Below are positions 43,325 through 52,675 of a stretch of DNA of 64,000 nt, piece by piece. The stretch lies in the NCBI RefSeq assembly GCF_041914405.1, contig NZ_JAYSDK010000012.1, forward strand, positions 1 through 64,000, in the 5' to 3' direction. How positions within the stretch are numbered: the stretch's first letter is position 1; every line of letters begins with the position of its first letter. The notes beneath the pieces were generated by a model, which saw nothing but the letters and a program-made list of their open reading frames with translations, made no database searches and was not told the DNA's origin. The position numbers and the translations under genes were made by a program. The DNA comes from Zoogloea sp041914405 (GTDB lineage Bacteria > Pseudomonadota > Gammaproteobacteria > Burkholderiales > Rhodocyclaceae).

Positions 43325-45196
43325 ATGCCGCTTCGCTCCCGCCTGTTCCTGGTGTCTGTCGTGCTGCTCGCTGCCTGCACCTCCATGCCGCCACGGCAGG
43401 ACACGGGGGCACACCTGGGCCGGTCGGTCACCCCTCCGCTAACCGGTGCAATGACGGCATTGCCGCCCACCCCGGCCCCATCCCAAAAGGCGGCGGCGGG
43501 CACCAAGCCGGAGACCTATTCGGTCGTTGTCACCAGCGTACGCGTCCAGGACCTGCTGTTCGCCCTCGCCAGGGATGCCCACGTCAACATCGACATCCAC
43601 CCGGGCCTCAGCGGCACGGTCACCCTCAACGCAATCAAGCAGACCCTGCCACAGCTCCTGACCCGAATCGCCCGCCAGGTGGACATGCGCTTCGAACTCG
43701 ACGGAGAGACCCTGCTGGTCATGCCGGACACGCCTTACCTGCACCACTATCGCCTCGACTACCTCAACCTCAGCCGCTCGATGTCCGGCACCGTCTCCAC
43801 CAACACCCAGATCGCCACCAGCGCCACCGGCATCTCCCAGACCGGCGCCAACACCACGCCCGCGCCCTCCCTCGCCGGCGGCGGCAACGTCTCCACCACA
43901 CGGATCGAGAACATCTCCCGCAACCAGTTCTGGGAGTCGGTCGAAAAGAACATCCGCGACCTGCTCCACGAAACTGACAAGGTCCTGCCGCAGGGCTCAA
44001 GCGACACCCTCATCGAGAGCTCGGAGACAAGCACGACCAGCGGCACGACCGTCCTAAGCACATCGGCAGCGGCCGGGGCACGCAACCGGGGGGCGGCGCT
44101 GTCGTCATCCCGCGCCGGAGTGCGTCCAGCCACCGGAGGCGCGCCGACGGCAAGCCAGAACAGCAGCACGACCCTGGTGCACAAATCCACCTTTCGCGAA
44201 GCCGCCTCGGTAGTTGCCCACCGGGAAAGCGGCGTCCTCAGCGTACGGGCCACCGGGCGCCAGCATGAAAAGGTCCGCGAGTTCATCGACCAGGTCATGA
44301 GCGCCGCACGCCGGCAGGTCCTGATCGAGGCCACCATCCTCGAAGTCAGCCTGTCCGATACCTTTCGGCAGGGCATCGAATGGAGCCGGGTACTGGCCAG
44401 CGGCACCCGCTTCGGGATCACCGGCCCGAGCCTTGGCAGCAGCGCCGGCAATACGGTGACGCCCTTCAGCGCGACCTTCTCGAGCGCCGGAGGCATCGAT
44501 GCGACGGTAAAGCTCCTCGAAGGTTTCGGAACCGTCAAGGTACTGTCGAGCCCGAAGCTGTCGGTCCTCAACAACCAGACCGCAGCGCTAAAGGTCGTCG
44601 AAGAGTACGTCTATTTCAACGTCAAGGCCGACACCACCCAGACCACCAATGCCGGCGCCCTGACCACCGTCAGCACGACGCCCCAGGCGGTGTCAGTAGG
44701 CTTGGTGATGAGCGTCACCGCCCAGGTCGGCGAATCCGACGAAGTCATCCTCAACGTCCGCCCGACCATCTCCAGCATTTCCGACTTCCGGCGCGACCCC
44801 AACCCCAACATCCCGGCCGGCATCGCCAACCTGGTGCCACAGATCCGTACCCGCGAGATCGAATCCATCCTGCGCATCGCCAATGGCGAAACGGCCATTC
44901 TCGGCGGCCTGATGGAAGACCGCATCGACTACAAGACCGGCCGGATCCCGCTGGCCGGTGGCATCCCGCTGCTGGGCGAACTGTTCACCAACCGGGACAA
45001 CGGCATCCAGAAAACCGAACTGGTGATCTTCCTGCGGCCCATCGTGATGCACGGGCCCAGCATGCTGGCAGAAGCAAACCATCTCCAGCGCCTGCTGCCC
45101 GATGCGGACTTCCTCAGGGAGTCCCCCCGCCCGGGCGAGCGCAACTTTCCGGAGCCCCCCGTTCTCACGCCCGCCAACCAGCCGGCACGCCCCTGA
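43325..45196 (+). CDS. Secretin, MSHA-type pilus protein MshL-like
   Basis: 623 aa outer-membrane secretin with a lipoprotein signal (LVSVVLLAAC-TS). N-terminal secretin/TonB short domain (VRVQDLLFALARDAHVNIDIHP), a serine/threonine-rich variable stretch (about 155-280), and the C-terminal secretin core (VLIEATILEVSLSDTFRQGIEWS; VLSSPKLSVLNNQTAALKV; GETAILGGLMEDRIDYKTGRIPLAGGIPLLGELF). Closest in type to MshL. First gene of the operon and apparently intact, unlike the next three. Confidence 0.88.
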   Translation: MPLRSRLFLVSVVLLAACTSMPPRQDTGAHLGRSVTPPLTGAMTALPPTPAPSQKAAAGTKPETYSVVVTSVRVQDLLFALARDAHVNIDIHPGLSGTVTLNAIKQTLPQLLTRIARQVDMRFELDGETLLVMPDTPYLHHYRLDYLNLSRSMSGTVSTNTQIATSATGISQTGANTTPAPSLAGGGNVSTTRIENISRNQFWESVEKNIRDLLHETDKVLPQGSSDTLIESSETSTTSGTTVLSTSAAAGARNRGAALSSSRAGVRPATGGAPTASQNSSTTLVHKSTFREAASVVAHRESGVLSVRATGRQHEKVREFIDQVMSAARRQVLIEATILEVSLSDTFRQGIEWSRVLASGTRFGITGPSLGSSAGNTVTPFSATFSSAGGIDATVKLLEGFGTVKVLSSPKLSVLNNQTAALKVVEEYVYFNVKADTTQTTNAGALTTVSTTPQAVSVGLVMSVTAQVGESDEVILNVRPTISSISDFRRDPNPNIPAGIANLVPQIRTREIESILRIANGETAILGGLMEDRIDYKTGRIPLAGGIPLLGELFTNRDNGIQKTELVIFLRPIVMHGPSMLAEANHLQRLLPDADFLRESPRPGERNFPEPPVLTPANQPARP

Positions 45197-45205
45197 GCAA
45201 AGCCC

Positions 45206-46754
45206 ATGAAGATGGACGCCATCCCGCGCCCGCTAGGCGCAACTTTCCTGCACCTGGGACTGATCAGCCAGGACCAGCTCGACATCGCGCTGCACGAGCA
45301 GCGCCGCGGCGGCGGCCTGCTCGGCCAGCAACTGGTGCAGCTCGGCTTCATCTCCGAGGCAGTGCTACGCGACGCACTGGCCGATGCCCTCGCACAGTCC
45401 AGCGTCGACCTGGCCACCCAGCTGCCCGACCCCGAAGCCCTGGCCCTCATCCCCCGCGACGTGGCCAGCCGCCTCAAGCTGATTCCCCTCAGCTACGACG
45501 CAGCACGCCGGCATCTGCTCATCGCCACCGGCAACAGCCACGACAGCGAGGCCCGCGACCAGGTGCTCAACTTTCTCCCGGTCGGAACCCGCATCGAGAC
45601 CTGCCTCGCCGGCCAATCGGAAATTGCCCGCGCCATCGACCAGCTCTACGGCCATACACTGTCCATCGACGGGATCCTGCACGAGATCGAAACCGGCACA
45701 CGGGATGGGCACCGCACCGGCGCCACACGTGGCGAATACGCACAGCCGGTCGTGCGCCTGATCGATGCGCTGTTGGCCGACGCCGTCAAACGCGGCGCCT
45801 CGGACATCCATTTCGAACCCGAAGCCGGCTTCCTGCGCATCCGCTACCGCCTGGACGGCCTGCTGCGACAGATCCGCGTGCTGCGCGTGCTCGACCGCCA
45901 CCGGGGCATCGTCCCCCTCGACGAACTTGGACTGGCCCCCGCCGCCTTCGAGCAACTAAAGCGGATGATCTACCGCCCCGAAGGGCTGATCCTGGTCACC
46001 GGACCGACTGGTAGCGGCAAAACGACCACCCTCTATTCCATCCTCAACCACCTCAACACCGAGCACGTCAACATCATGACCCTGGAGGCCCCGGTCGAGT
46101 ACCCGCTCGCCATGATCCGCCAGACCGCCGTCGCAGACGCCGCCCGGCTGGACTTCGCCAACGGCGTCAAGGCCATGCTGCGCCAGGATCCGGACATAAT
46201 CCTGGTCGGTGAGATCCGCGACACGGACACCGCGCGCATGGCCCTCCAGGCAGCGATGACCGGCCACCAGGTGTATTCGACCCTGCACACCAACTCCGCC
46301 GTCGGCACGATCCCGCGTCTGCTGGACATTGGCATCCAGCCTGACATCCTGGCCGGCAACCTGATCGGCGTCATCGCCCAGCGGCTCGTGCGGCGCCTGT
46401 GTCCGACATGCCGGGAAACCCATCCGGCCAGCGAGCCCGAGATGGAACTGCTGGGTCTGTCCCCGGACCAGCCCCGCCCCCTGCTCCACCACGCCACCGG
46501 CTGCACCCACTGTGAGTTCCAGGGCTATCGCGGGCGGCTAGCCATCATCGAGCTGCTGCGGCTGAACCCCGACCTCGACGAACTGATCGCCCGCCGCGCC
46601 TCGCCCCGCCCCGCCCCGCGAGATCCTCGACAGCGCGCGCCAGCACGGCTTTGCCAGCCTTGCCGAAGACGGCATCCGGCGGGTCCTCGAAGGCAGCACC
46701 ACCGTCGAGGAACTGGCCCGGATGGTCGACTTAAGCGGTCGCAGCCGGGCATGA
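45206..46754 (+). pseudogene. MshE/GspE-type assembly ATPase, frameshifted and internally deleted
   Basis: Secretion/pilus ATPase of the GspE family: N-terminal domain (LGLISQDQLDIAL), Walker A TGPTGSGKTTTLYS, Asp box and Walker B (QDPDIILVGEIRDTDTA), and the zinc motif CPTC/CTHC. Two lesions. At about 45870-45890 the sequence passes from RYRLDGLLRQIR straight to VLRVLDRHRGIV, so some 50-65 residues normally present there (with catalytic arginines) are missing. At 46603-46617 three GCCCC units shift the frame; with one unit the text reads ASPREILDSARQHGFASLAEDG to a stop at 46754, as expected for the family. In the current frame translation runs into the next gene. Confidence 0.85.
46603..46617 (+). 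repeat. GCCCC x3 pentanucleotide tract in the ATPase gene
   Basis: Three tandem GCCCC units. Removing two units, or adding one, restores the ATPase reading frame, so the tract is the seat of the frameshift and could expand or contract by slippage. Confidence 0.8.
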
Positions 46755-47956
46755 CCGATTTTGCCCACCGTGCCCTCGATCCCCGCGGCCGCCGGGTCCG
46801 CGGGCGCCTGCAGGCCACCGATCTCGCCGATCTCGAACTGCGCCTGCGCAACCTCGATCTCGACCTCCTCCACGGCAAGCCCGTCGGCACCACGCCCTGG
46901 GCGCGCCGGCAAGGCCCGGTATCCCGGCGGGAGCTGATCAAGCTGTGCTTTCACCTGGAGCAGTTCCTGCGCGCCGGCGTACCCATCCTCGAAAGCCTGA
47001 ACGACCTGCGGGACTCGATCCACCATCCGCTCTTCCGGCAGGTCATCAACGATACAGTGCGCTCCATCGAAGGCGGCCTCACGCTGTCCGAAGCCCTAGC
47101 CTGCCACCCACGGGTCTTCGATCCAGTGTTCTGCAACCTGATCCGGGCCGGCGAGCTGTCCGGCTGCCTGCCGGAAATCCTTGACACTCTCTCGACAGCC
47201 CTCAAGCGCGAGGCTGAACTCGCCTCCCATTCGCGCCGCCTGGCCATCTATCCGGCCATCGTCATCACCGTCATCCTGGCCGCCCTCGGCGTCGCACTGC
47301 TCTTCGTAGTTCCGGAACTAGCCCGCCTGTTCCACAGCACCGGACGCCCCCTTCCGTGGCAGACCCGTCAGCTGATCGCCGTGGCCGGCCTGCTCGCCGA
47401 CTAAGGCTGGCTGCTGGCAATCACCCTACCCGCCTGCGCCCTTGCCGCCCGCACGGCGCTAAACCGCCACGCCGCGCTGCGCCTGCGTTTCGATGCCGCG
47501 CTATTGCGCCTGCCCATCGTCGGCCCGATCCTGAACAAGATCATCCTCGCCCGGTTCACCGGCCTGTTCGCGATGATGTACGCCGCCGGCATCACCATCA
47601 TCGACGCCGTGAAGGCTGCCGAGGGGGTGGTCGGCAACTCCGCCTTGCGGCAAGGGCTGCAGCAGGTCGGACAGGCCATCCAGGACGGGCGGCAGCTTTC
47701 CGAAGCCTTCCTCGCGGTGGGTCTCTTTCCCCCCTTGGTCACCCGCATACTGCGGGTCGGCGAGAGCACCGGCGCCATCGATACAGCCCTCTCCAACGTC
47801 AGCTACTTCTACGACCGGGACGTCCGCGAAGCGATCGAGCGCCTGCAGGCCAGCATCGAGCCGATCCTCACCCTCGTCCTCGGGGCGCTGCTGCTGGTCG
47901 TGATGAGCGCCATCCTGACACCGGTGTACGACATCATCACCCACATGCCACTCTGA
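46751..47956 (+). pseudogene. MshG/GspF-type platform protein with in-frame stop
   Basis: Inner-membrane assembly platform protein. The start (MTDFAHRALDPRGRRVRGRL) overlaps the true end of the ATPase gene (ATGA). Both GspF domains are present: the first with LCFHLEQFLRAGVPILESL, the second with FTGLFAMMYAAGITIIDAVKAAE. A TAA at 47402-47404, where the frame reads LLAD-stop-GWLLAI, splits it; a TAC or TAT there would give a continuous 401-codon product ending at 47956. The second half has no good start of its own. Confidence 0.85.
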
Positions 47957-47958
47957 CC

Positions 47959-49411
47959 ATGGGCCACCACCCGCTCCTTTACCTCGCACCGGATGGCCTG
48001 CATTGCTATCTCCGGCATCGGCACGCAACCGAGCATTGCGGGCATTTCCCCACCGACGCGGCTGGCCTCGAGGCCTTCTCGGGGTGGCTGCACGGATTGT
48101 CCACGGCCACCCCGTTCACGCTCCTCGTAGACCTGCCCGACGAGCGCTTCAGGATCGAGACCCTGCCCCATGTCCGGGGGCCGGATCGCCGACGCCTGCG
48201 GGAGCGGCGCCAGGCGCAGCTCTTGCCCGACACCCCGTTCGTTGCCCATCAATACCTCGACCGCGAGCCGTCGGGGCGGCAGGATGAGCGCATCCTCTTC
48301 GCCACGCCGGGCCGGCCTTCCACCATCACGCCATGCCTGGAAGCCATCGAGGGGCACGGCCACCGGCTGCAGCGCCTCGTGCCTGCTGCCTTTCTGGCCG
48401 CTGCTCTCGCCGCACACCTTCCTGCAACACAGGGACCATTGCTGTTGGCCATGCAGCCCCCCGCCGGCCTGCGTATCTCGTGCGGCGAAGGCCGCAAGCT
48501 CCTGTTCAGTCGCCTGAGTCCGGCATCACAGACCGAGCCGCCACCGCTTTCCCAGTGGCAGGACGAGGCCCGCCAGGTTCATCGCCATCTGCTCACGCCG
48601 GCAAACAGCACCCCCAGCACCACGTCGGATGCCGTCATTACCCCCGGCGAGCTGCGCTTCGCCCACTCCCCCCCCGTCGTCCCTGGCCAGCCCCCGCCAC
48701 GCCAGGCCCACCGATGGAGACGACAGGCTCCTGCTGTTGCGGCAGCCCTGCCACCATGCAAGGCTGCCGCATGCCACGCCTGCCGCGGCCCTGCACGCCG
48801 GACGCCTTCACCTGGCTGGCCAGCTGATGGTTGCGGGAACAGCCATGGTGCTGGTCCTGTGCATGCTTCTCACCGTCTCCAACGTGATGGAAACCCAGAC
48901 TCTCGAACAGCGCGGCGCGGCGGCCACCGCCCGCGGCGACGCCATCGAACGCGCCCTGGCTGCACTGCCGGCTGCCAGCCCATCGCCAGCCCATCCACTA
49001 CCGCGCCTGCAAGCGACCCTCGACATGCTTCAGCGCCTGGAGGCCGAGACGGCAAGCCCAGAGCCAGCCCTGCACCAGTTGGCCGACACACTGGCGCCGC
49101 TGCCAGACGCCGCGCTCAAGCGTATCGAGTGGACTGCGAACGGCACAACCGGCCCCGAAAACGCGGCACCATCTCGCACCCAGGGCCTGGACCTGCACTT
49201 CGCACTTCCCGATGGGCTCGCACGGGAGCGGGGCAACCACGCGCAACGCCTTCTCGCCGCACTGAGTTCCATCCCCGGCATCAAACTCCACACGGAGCAC
49301 CTTCCTGTCGAGATGACGGGCAGCCACTCCCTCAGCCCGGCGATTTTGGACGCGGAGGGCAGCACCAGCGCTCTCCGCGTCCATCTCGAAATCCCTGCAG
49401 TCCAACCATGA
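47959..49411 (+). pseudogene. MshI/GspL-PilN-like protein, frameshifted at a C8 tract
   Basis: Starts MGHHPLLYLAPDGLHCYL and carries a cytoplasmic actin-like half (LVDLPDERFRIETLP, RRLRERRQAQLLPDTPFV). It then needs a one-base shift at 48668-48675 to join a C-terminal half with a membrane helix (VAGTAMVLVLCMLLTVSNVM) and a PilN-like coiled periplasmic part ending at 49411. With C7 the protein would be one chain of about 483 residues. In the present frame the N-terminal part instead runs on to 50010 through the next gene. Confidence 0.8.
48668..48675 (+). repeat. C8 homopolymer tract in the MshI-like gene
   Basis: Eight C in a row at the point where the reading frame changes. Seven would keep the gene open; eight break it. 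This is a typical slippage site, but a base-calling error is also possible here. Confidence 0.75.
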
Positions 49412-50010
49412 AAGCCGGGACAAAATGGCACCGCCCGGGCCTACGCACCCCCTTGACGGTCGCCGGGCTTCTCTTTGCCACAGGCGTCGCCCTCCTGGCC
49501 AGCAGTCATTACTGGCGAAGCAACGCCCAGCAAACGAACGCCGCTGCCGACTCCCGCCTGGCACAACGCGAAGCACGCGACCGCCAGTTCCGGGAAACCG
49601 AGCGGCTCACCGCGGACGCTCAGGCCGCCTGGGCGCGCTACCCGGACGAAGGACCCTCGGCAAAGATCGATCGCGTCAGCTGGATGGAAGCACTCCACGC
49701 CCTGCGCACCGCACCGGGCATCACAGTCACCGACTTCGAATTCAGCCCTGAGATGCCGACCGACGCGCAGCGAGGAACCACCGCGATGCCGCTGGTCAGC
49801 CTAGTCCCCTTGCGCATTCGGGCCACGGTCGCGCACGAGGAGCGGTTCATCGAACTGCTGGCGGCCCTCCGAAAAATCGGCCAGGTCCGCCTACGCCCAT
49901 GCAGCCTATCCATGGCAGACGATAACGGCAGTTCCGACGGAGGGGACATCCAGCCGCTCAGGCTGGACGTCGAATGCCAGCTGGTGCTGCTCTTCATGCG
50001 TTCCGGCTAG
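49408..50010 (+). CDS. PilO/MshJ-like inner-membrane protein
   Basis: 200 aa: one N-terminal membrane helix (LTVAGLLFATGVALLASSHYW), a coiled segment (LAQREARDRQFRETERLTADAQ) and a periplasmic ferredoxin-like domain (VPLRIRATVAHEERFIELLAALRKIGQ). It fits the GspM/PilO/MshJ role of linking the platform to the outer parts. The ATG overlaps the stop of the preceding gene (ATGA). No prepilin genes follow. Confidence 0.7.
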   Translation: MKAGTKWHRPGLRTPLTVAGLLFATGVALLASSHYWRSNAQQTNAAADSRLAQREARDRQFRETERLTADAQAAWARYPDEGPSAKIDRVSWMEALHALRTAPGITVTDFEFSPEMPTDAQRGTTAMPLVSLVPLRIRATVAHEERFIELLAALRKIGQVRLRPCSLSMADDNGSSDGGDIQPLRLDVECQLVLLFMRSG

Positions 50011-50120
50011 CGTCCCGCTGCCCCCCATGCCCCAACATGCCCGCGGTGGACAGGCGGAACGGCCGCCTGCAGAATTTTGCAATCGTGGGCACGCGGTCCC
50101 ACTCGTCAAGAACAACGGTG

Positions 50121-51338
50121 ATGCGCAAGACGATTCTACTCATGGCCCATGACGTCACACTGGCGCACCTGGGCCGCCCGCTCCGGATCGCCACCTACCT
50201 GCTGGCCGCCGGTCATGACGTGATCCTCGCCGCATCACCCGACGCGAAGCGCTTTCTCGGCAACTTCAGCGGACGCTTTCACGCCCTGCGACCGATCGAC
50301 AAGGCAAGGTTCATCAACAACCTGGCCCAGGGGCGTCCTGTCTTCGACTTTTCCACCCTGCTCGCTTTCGCCGAGGAGGACGAAGAAATCCTGCAGGCGT
50401 ATCGGCCCGACCTGGTGATCGGAGACTTTCGCCTCTCCCTCTCCGCCTCCGCACGCCGCCAGCGGGTCCCTTACGCAACGATCACCAATGCCTACTGGAG
50501 TCCGGCACAGTCTCCCCGCTTCACCGTTCCCAACCTGCCGATGGTCGATTATCTCGGCGTCCGCATTTCCCAGGCCCTGTTCGACCTCGCCCGCCCCGTT
50601 GCCTTCGCCTACCACGCCCTCCCGATGAATGCGCTAAGACGGCACTACGGTCTGCCCAGCCTGGGCCTCGATCTGCGCAGTGCCTATACCGATGCCGACC
50701 TTGTCCTGTTCTGCGACGTTGCCGAGCTTTATGGCGCCTCGCCAGGTGCAACTAGCAACGGTATCTTCATCGGCCCCATCCAGTGGTCACCCGACATTCC
50801 CCTGCCCACCTGGTGGGACGCACTGGATCCAGAACGGCCAATCATCTATATCACTCTTGGTAGCTCGGGCGACGGCAAACTGCTTCCCCGCCTCGTTGAC
50901 CGCCTGCGCACCACCGGCATGCAGTTGATCGTTGCCAGTGCCGGAGCCCCAGGCATCGAGACCGGCGGCCAGGTCTTTAGCGCGGATTACATCCCGGGGG
51001 ATGCTGCAGCCGCGCGAGCCCGACTGGTTGTCTGCAACGGTGGCAGTCCCACGTCCATGCAAGCGATCGCGAGCGGAGTGCCCGTTCTGGGGGTACCGGG
51101 CAACCTCGACCAGTTCCTGAACATGCACTACCTGGAGAGCTGGCAGGCAGGCCTCACGCTGCGCAAGACTCAGTTGCTCTCCCCACAGGCGGAGACTGCC
51201 ATTTCGGCACTGCTGACCAACCCTGTCTTCGGTGCTGCGGCCCAGCGCCTCGCCGCCGTATGTACCCACTACGACACCGCAGCCCTGCTTGGTCAGGCAC
51301 TCGAACGGCTGATGCAGGATGGCGGCGTCCGCCCATGA
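50121..51338 (+). CDS. GT1-family (MGT-like) glycosyltransferase
   Basis: 405 aa. Two Rossmann halves: an N-terminal acceptor domain (MAHDVTLAHLGRPLRIATYLLAAGHDV, the typical G-H-x-x-P start in altered form) and a C-terminal sugar-nucleotide domain with IIYITLGSSGDGKLL and the donor motif RLVVCNGGSPTSMQAIASGVPVLGVPGNLDQFLN. The sugar and acceptor are unknown. The ATG at 50121 is chosen; the ribosome binding site is weak. It is 111 bp after the pilus-like operon and upstream of the PEP-CTERM gene, and may decorate a surface product. Confidence 0.85.
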   Translation: MRKTILLMAHDVTLAHLGRPLRIATYLLAAGHDVILAASPDAKRFLGNFSGRFHALRPIDKARFINNLAQGRPVFDFSTLLAFAEEDEEILQAYRPDLVIGDFRLSLSASARRQRVPYATITNAYWSPAQSPRFTVPNLPMVDYLGVRISQALFDLARPVAFAYHALPMNALRRHYGLPSLGLDLRSAYTDADLVLFCDVAELYGASPGATSNGIFIGPIQWSPDIPLPTWWDALDPERPIIYITLGSSGDGKLLPRLVDRLRTTGMQLIVASAGAPGIETGGQVFSADYIPGDAAAARARLVVCNGGSPTSMQAIASGVPVLGVPGNLDQFLNMHYLESWQAGLTLRKTQLLSPQAETAISALLTNPVFGAAAQRLAAVCTHYDTAALLGQALERLMQDGGVRP

Positions 51339-51455
51339 ACAATTGTTCAGACGCACGCAGATGGCGCGACCTCGAGTGTCGAAAATATTTACAGCATTCA
51401 AAAAAAACGCACTCAACAACAAGACAACAAACTGTTTTTATTGAATATTCTCAAT

Positions 51456-51473
51456 CTGGCACAGTAGATGCAT
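51456..51473 (+). promoter_or_regulatory. Sigma-54 promoter of the PEP-CTERM gene
   Basis: CTGGCACAGTAGATGCAT has GG at 51458 and GC at 51470 with the exact 10-base gap and a near-consensus -24 element. About 90 bp before the start codon. Sigma-54 control of PEP-CTERM genes through PrsK/PrsR is known in Zoogloea. Confidence 0.85.
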
Positions 51474-51564
51474 TAGGTTTTCCAGGGCCCTTTGGCACAA
51501 TAGCTAACCGGTCAATGCGCCTGCGGGCGACATGCCCAGTCCCATAAATCCAAGGAGAATTGGA

Positions 51565-52551
51565 ATGAAACTTCGCTCTCTCGCACTTGCCATCGGCAGC
51601 TTGGTGACCGCCAACGCGTTCGCTGGTCAAGTTATCTCTATCGATCCGGATGGCAACCTGGGTGCCCAAGGCGCCATCTCCGTCGGCGCACTGGGCTGGA
51701 ACACCGGCAACGTGATCTCCCTGCCGACCGCTGGCGGGGTCGTTCTGCCGGTCCCGACCGGCACCATCCAGACCTATGGTCACTCTTCGCTGGCCAACTT
51801 CAACGACGCCGGCGGCAACAGCATCACCGGCACCGGCCTGGGCAGCGCCTACGAGTGGACCTACGTGTTCGGCACCCGTGAAATCGGCATCCCGGCTGGC
51901 GGTGCTTTCCCGAGCGCTGACTTCCTGACGACCGGCGGCGGTGAGAACTTCTTCCGCGTGTATTACTCCGGCGTCGATTCCAGCATGGTCAATGGCACCG
52001 GCTTCTCCAACGGCACGCTCATCCTCGAAGGCTCCATCCGTGCCTACGACGCGGCCGACGGCACCGGCGTGGGTGGCTTCAAGGTCACCTCTGGCGCCAC
52101 TGCCAATCTCGACAAGAACGGCACCAACGATTACCCGGGCATCACTTCCACCCAGGGTACCGGCTCCACCAAGCTGAAGGCGGACGTAACTTTCTACGAC
52201 CCAAACTTCTTCCTGACCGGTCTGTCGTCCATCGTTCTGGTGCTGGACACCTTTAACAGCCAGCCCTTCGACAAGACCGATCCGTCCTCCTGCTTCACCA
52301 ACAAGGCAGGCGCGTTGATCCCGGGTGCGGGCCACAACACTGCTGCTGGCACCGAGTGCACCAGCGCAATCGGTTCGGTGAACGGCAAGCTGCTGGCTGG
52401 CGCTGACGCGACCAAGCAGGGTGTCATGTTTCAGACCCGTGCGACCAACGACTTCGTTGCCAACCGGATTCCGGAACCCACTTCCCTGTCCCTGGCAGGT
52501 CTGGCCCTGTTCGGCTTCGGCATGAGCCGCCGCCGTCGCGGCGGCAAGTAA
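51565..52551 (+). CDS. PEP-CTERM exported protein (PepA-like)
   Basis: 328 aa. Signal peptide (LRSLALAIGSLVTANAFA-G), a glycine-, threonine- and serine-rich beta-type body with few lysines, a Cys pair (SSCFTN, TECTS), and a C-terminal sorting signal: PEP (in RIPEPTS), a hydrophobic helix (LSLAGLALFGFGM) and an Arg cluster (SRRRRGGK). Such proteins are processed by exosortase and exported with exopolysaccharide; in Zoogloea a protein of this type is needed for floc formation. The start follows AAGGAG. No exosortase is in the window. Confidence 0.9.
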   Translation: MKLRSLALAIGSLVTANAFAGQVISIDPDGNLGAQGAISVGALGWNTGNVISLPTAGGVVLPVPTGTIQTYGHSSLANFNDAGGNSITGTGLGSAYEWTYVFGTREIGIPAGGAFPSADFLTTGGGENFFRVYYSGVDSSMVNGTGFSNGTLILEGSIRAYDAADGTGVGGFKVTSGATANLDKNGTNDYPGITSTQGTGSTKLKADVTFYDPNFFLTGLSSIVLVLDTFNSQPFDKTDPSSCFTNKAGALIPGAGHNTAAGTECTSAIGSVNGKLLAGADATKQGVMFQTRATNDFVANRIPEPTSLSLAGLALFGFGMSRRRRGGK

Positions 52552-52598
52552 GACCAAGTACCAGAAAGTCAGTTTGGAGGACTGCCTCCAGACTGCGG

Positions 52599-52633
52599 AC
52601 AAACCCCCGGCCTCGCCGGGGGTTTGTTTTTTT
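52599..52633 (+). terminator. Terminator after the PEP-CTERM gene
   Basis: ACAAACCCCCGGC and GCCGGGGGTTTGT around a CTC loop, followed by seven T. It serves the plus-strand gene. Confidence 0.93.
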
Positions 52634-52675
52634 GGAGCTCGCCCTGCCCGCGGCAGCAAGCTCCAGAGCTTGTGT

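Noticed and set aside
45206..47404. A natural ATPase-platform fusion protein of 732 residues
   Set aside because: The linker is arginine/proline nonsense, the correct ATPase C-terminus is present in another frame, and the product would stop in the middle of the platform protein.
47356..50010. A single 884-codon gene
   Set aside because: Its first 200 codons are a shadow of the platform gene and codons about 450-680 are a shadow of the MshI-like C-terminus; only two separate real pieces lie in this frame.
51491..51508. Second TTTGGCAC element downstream of the sigma-54 promoter
   Set aside because: No GC at the -12 position; only the -24 half matches.
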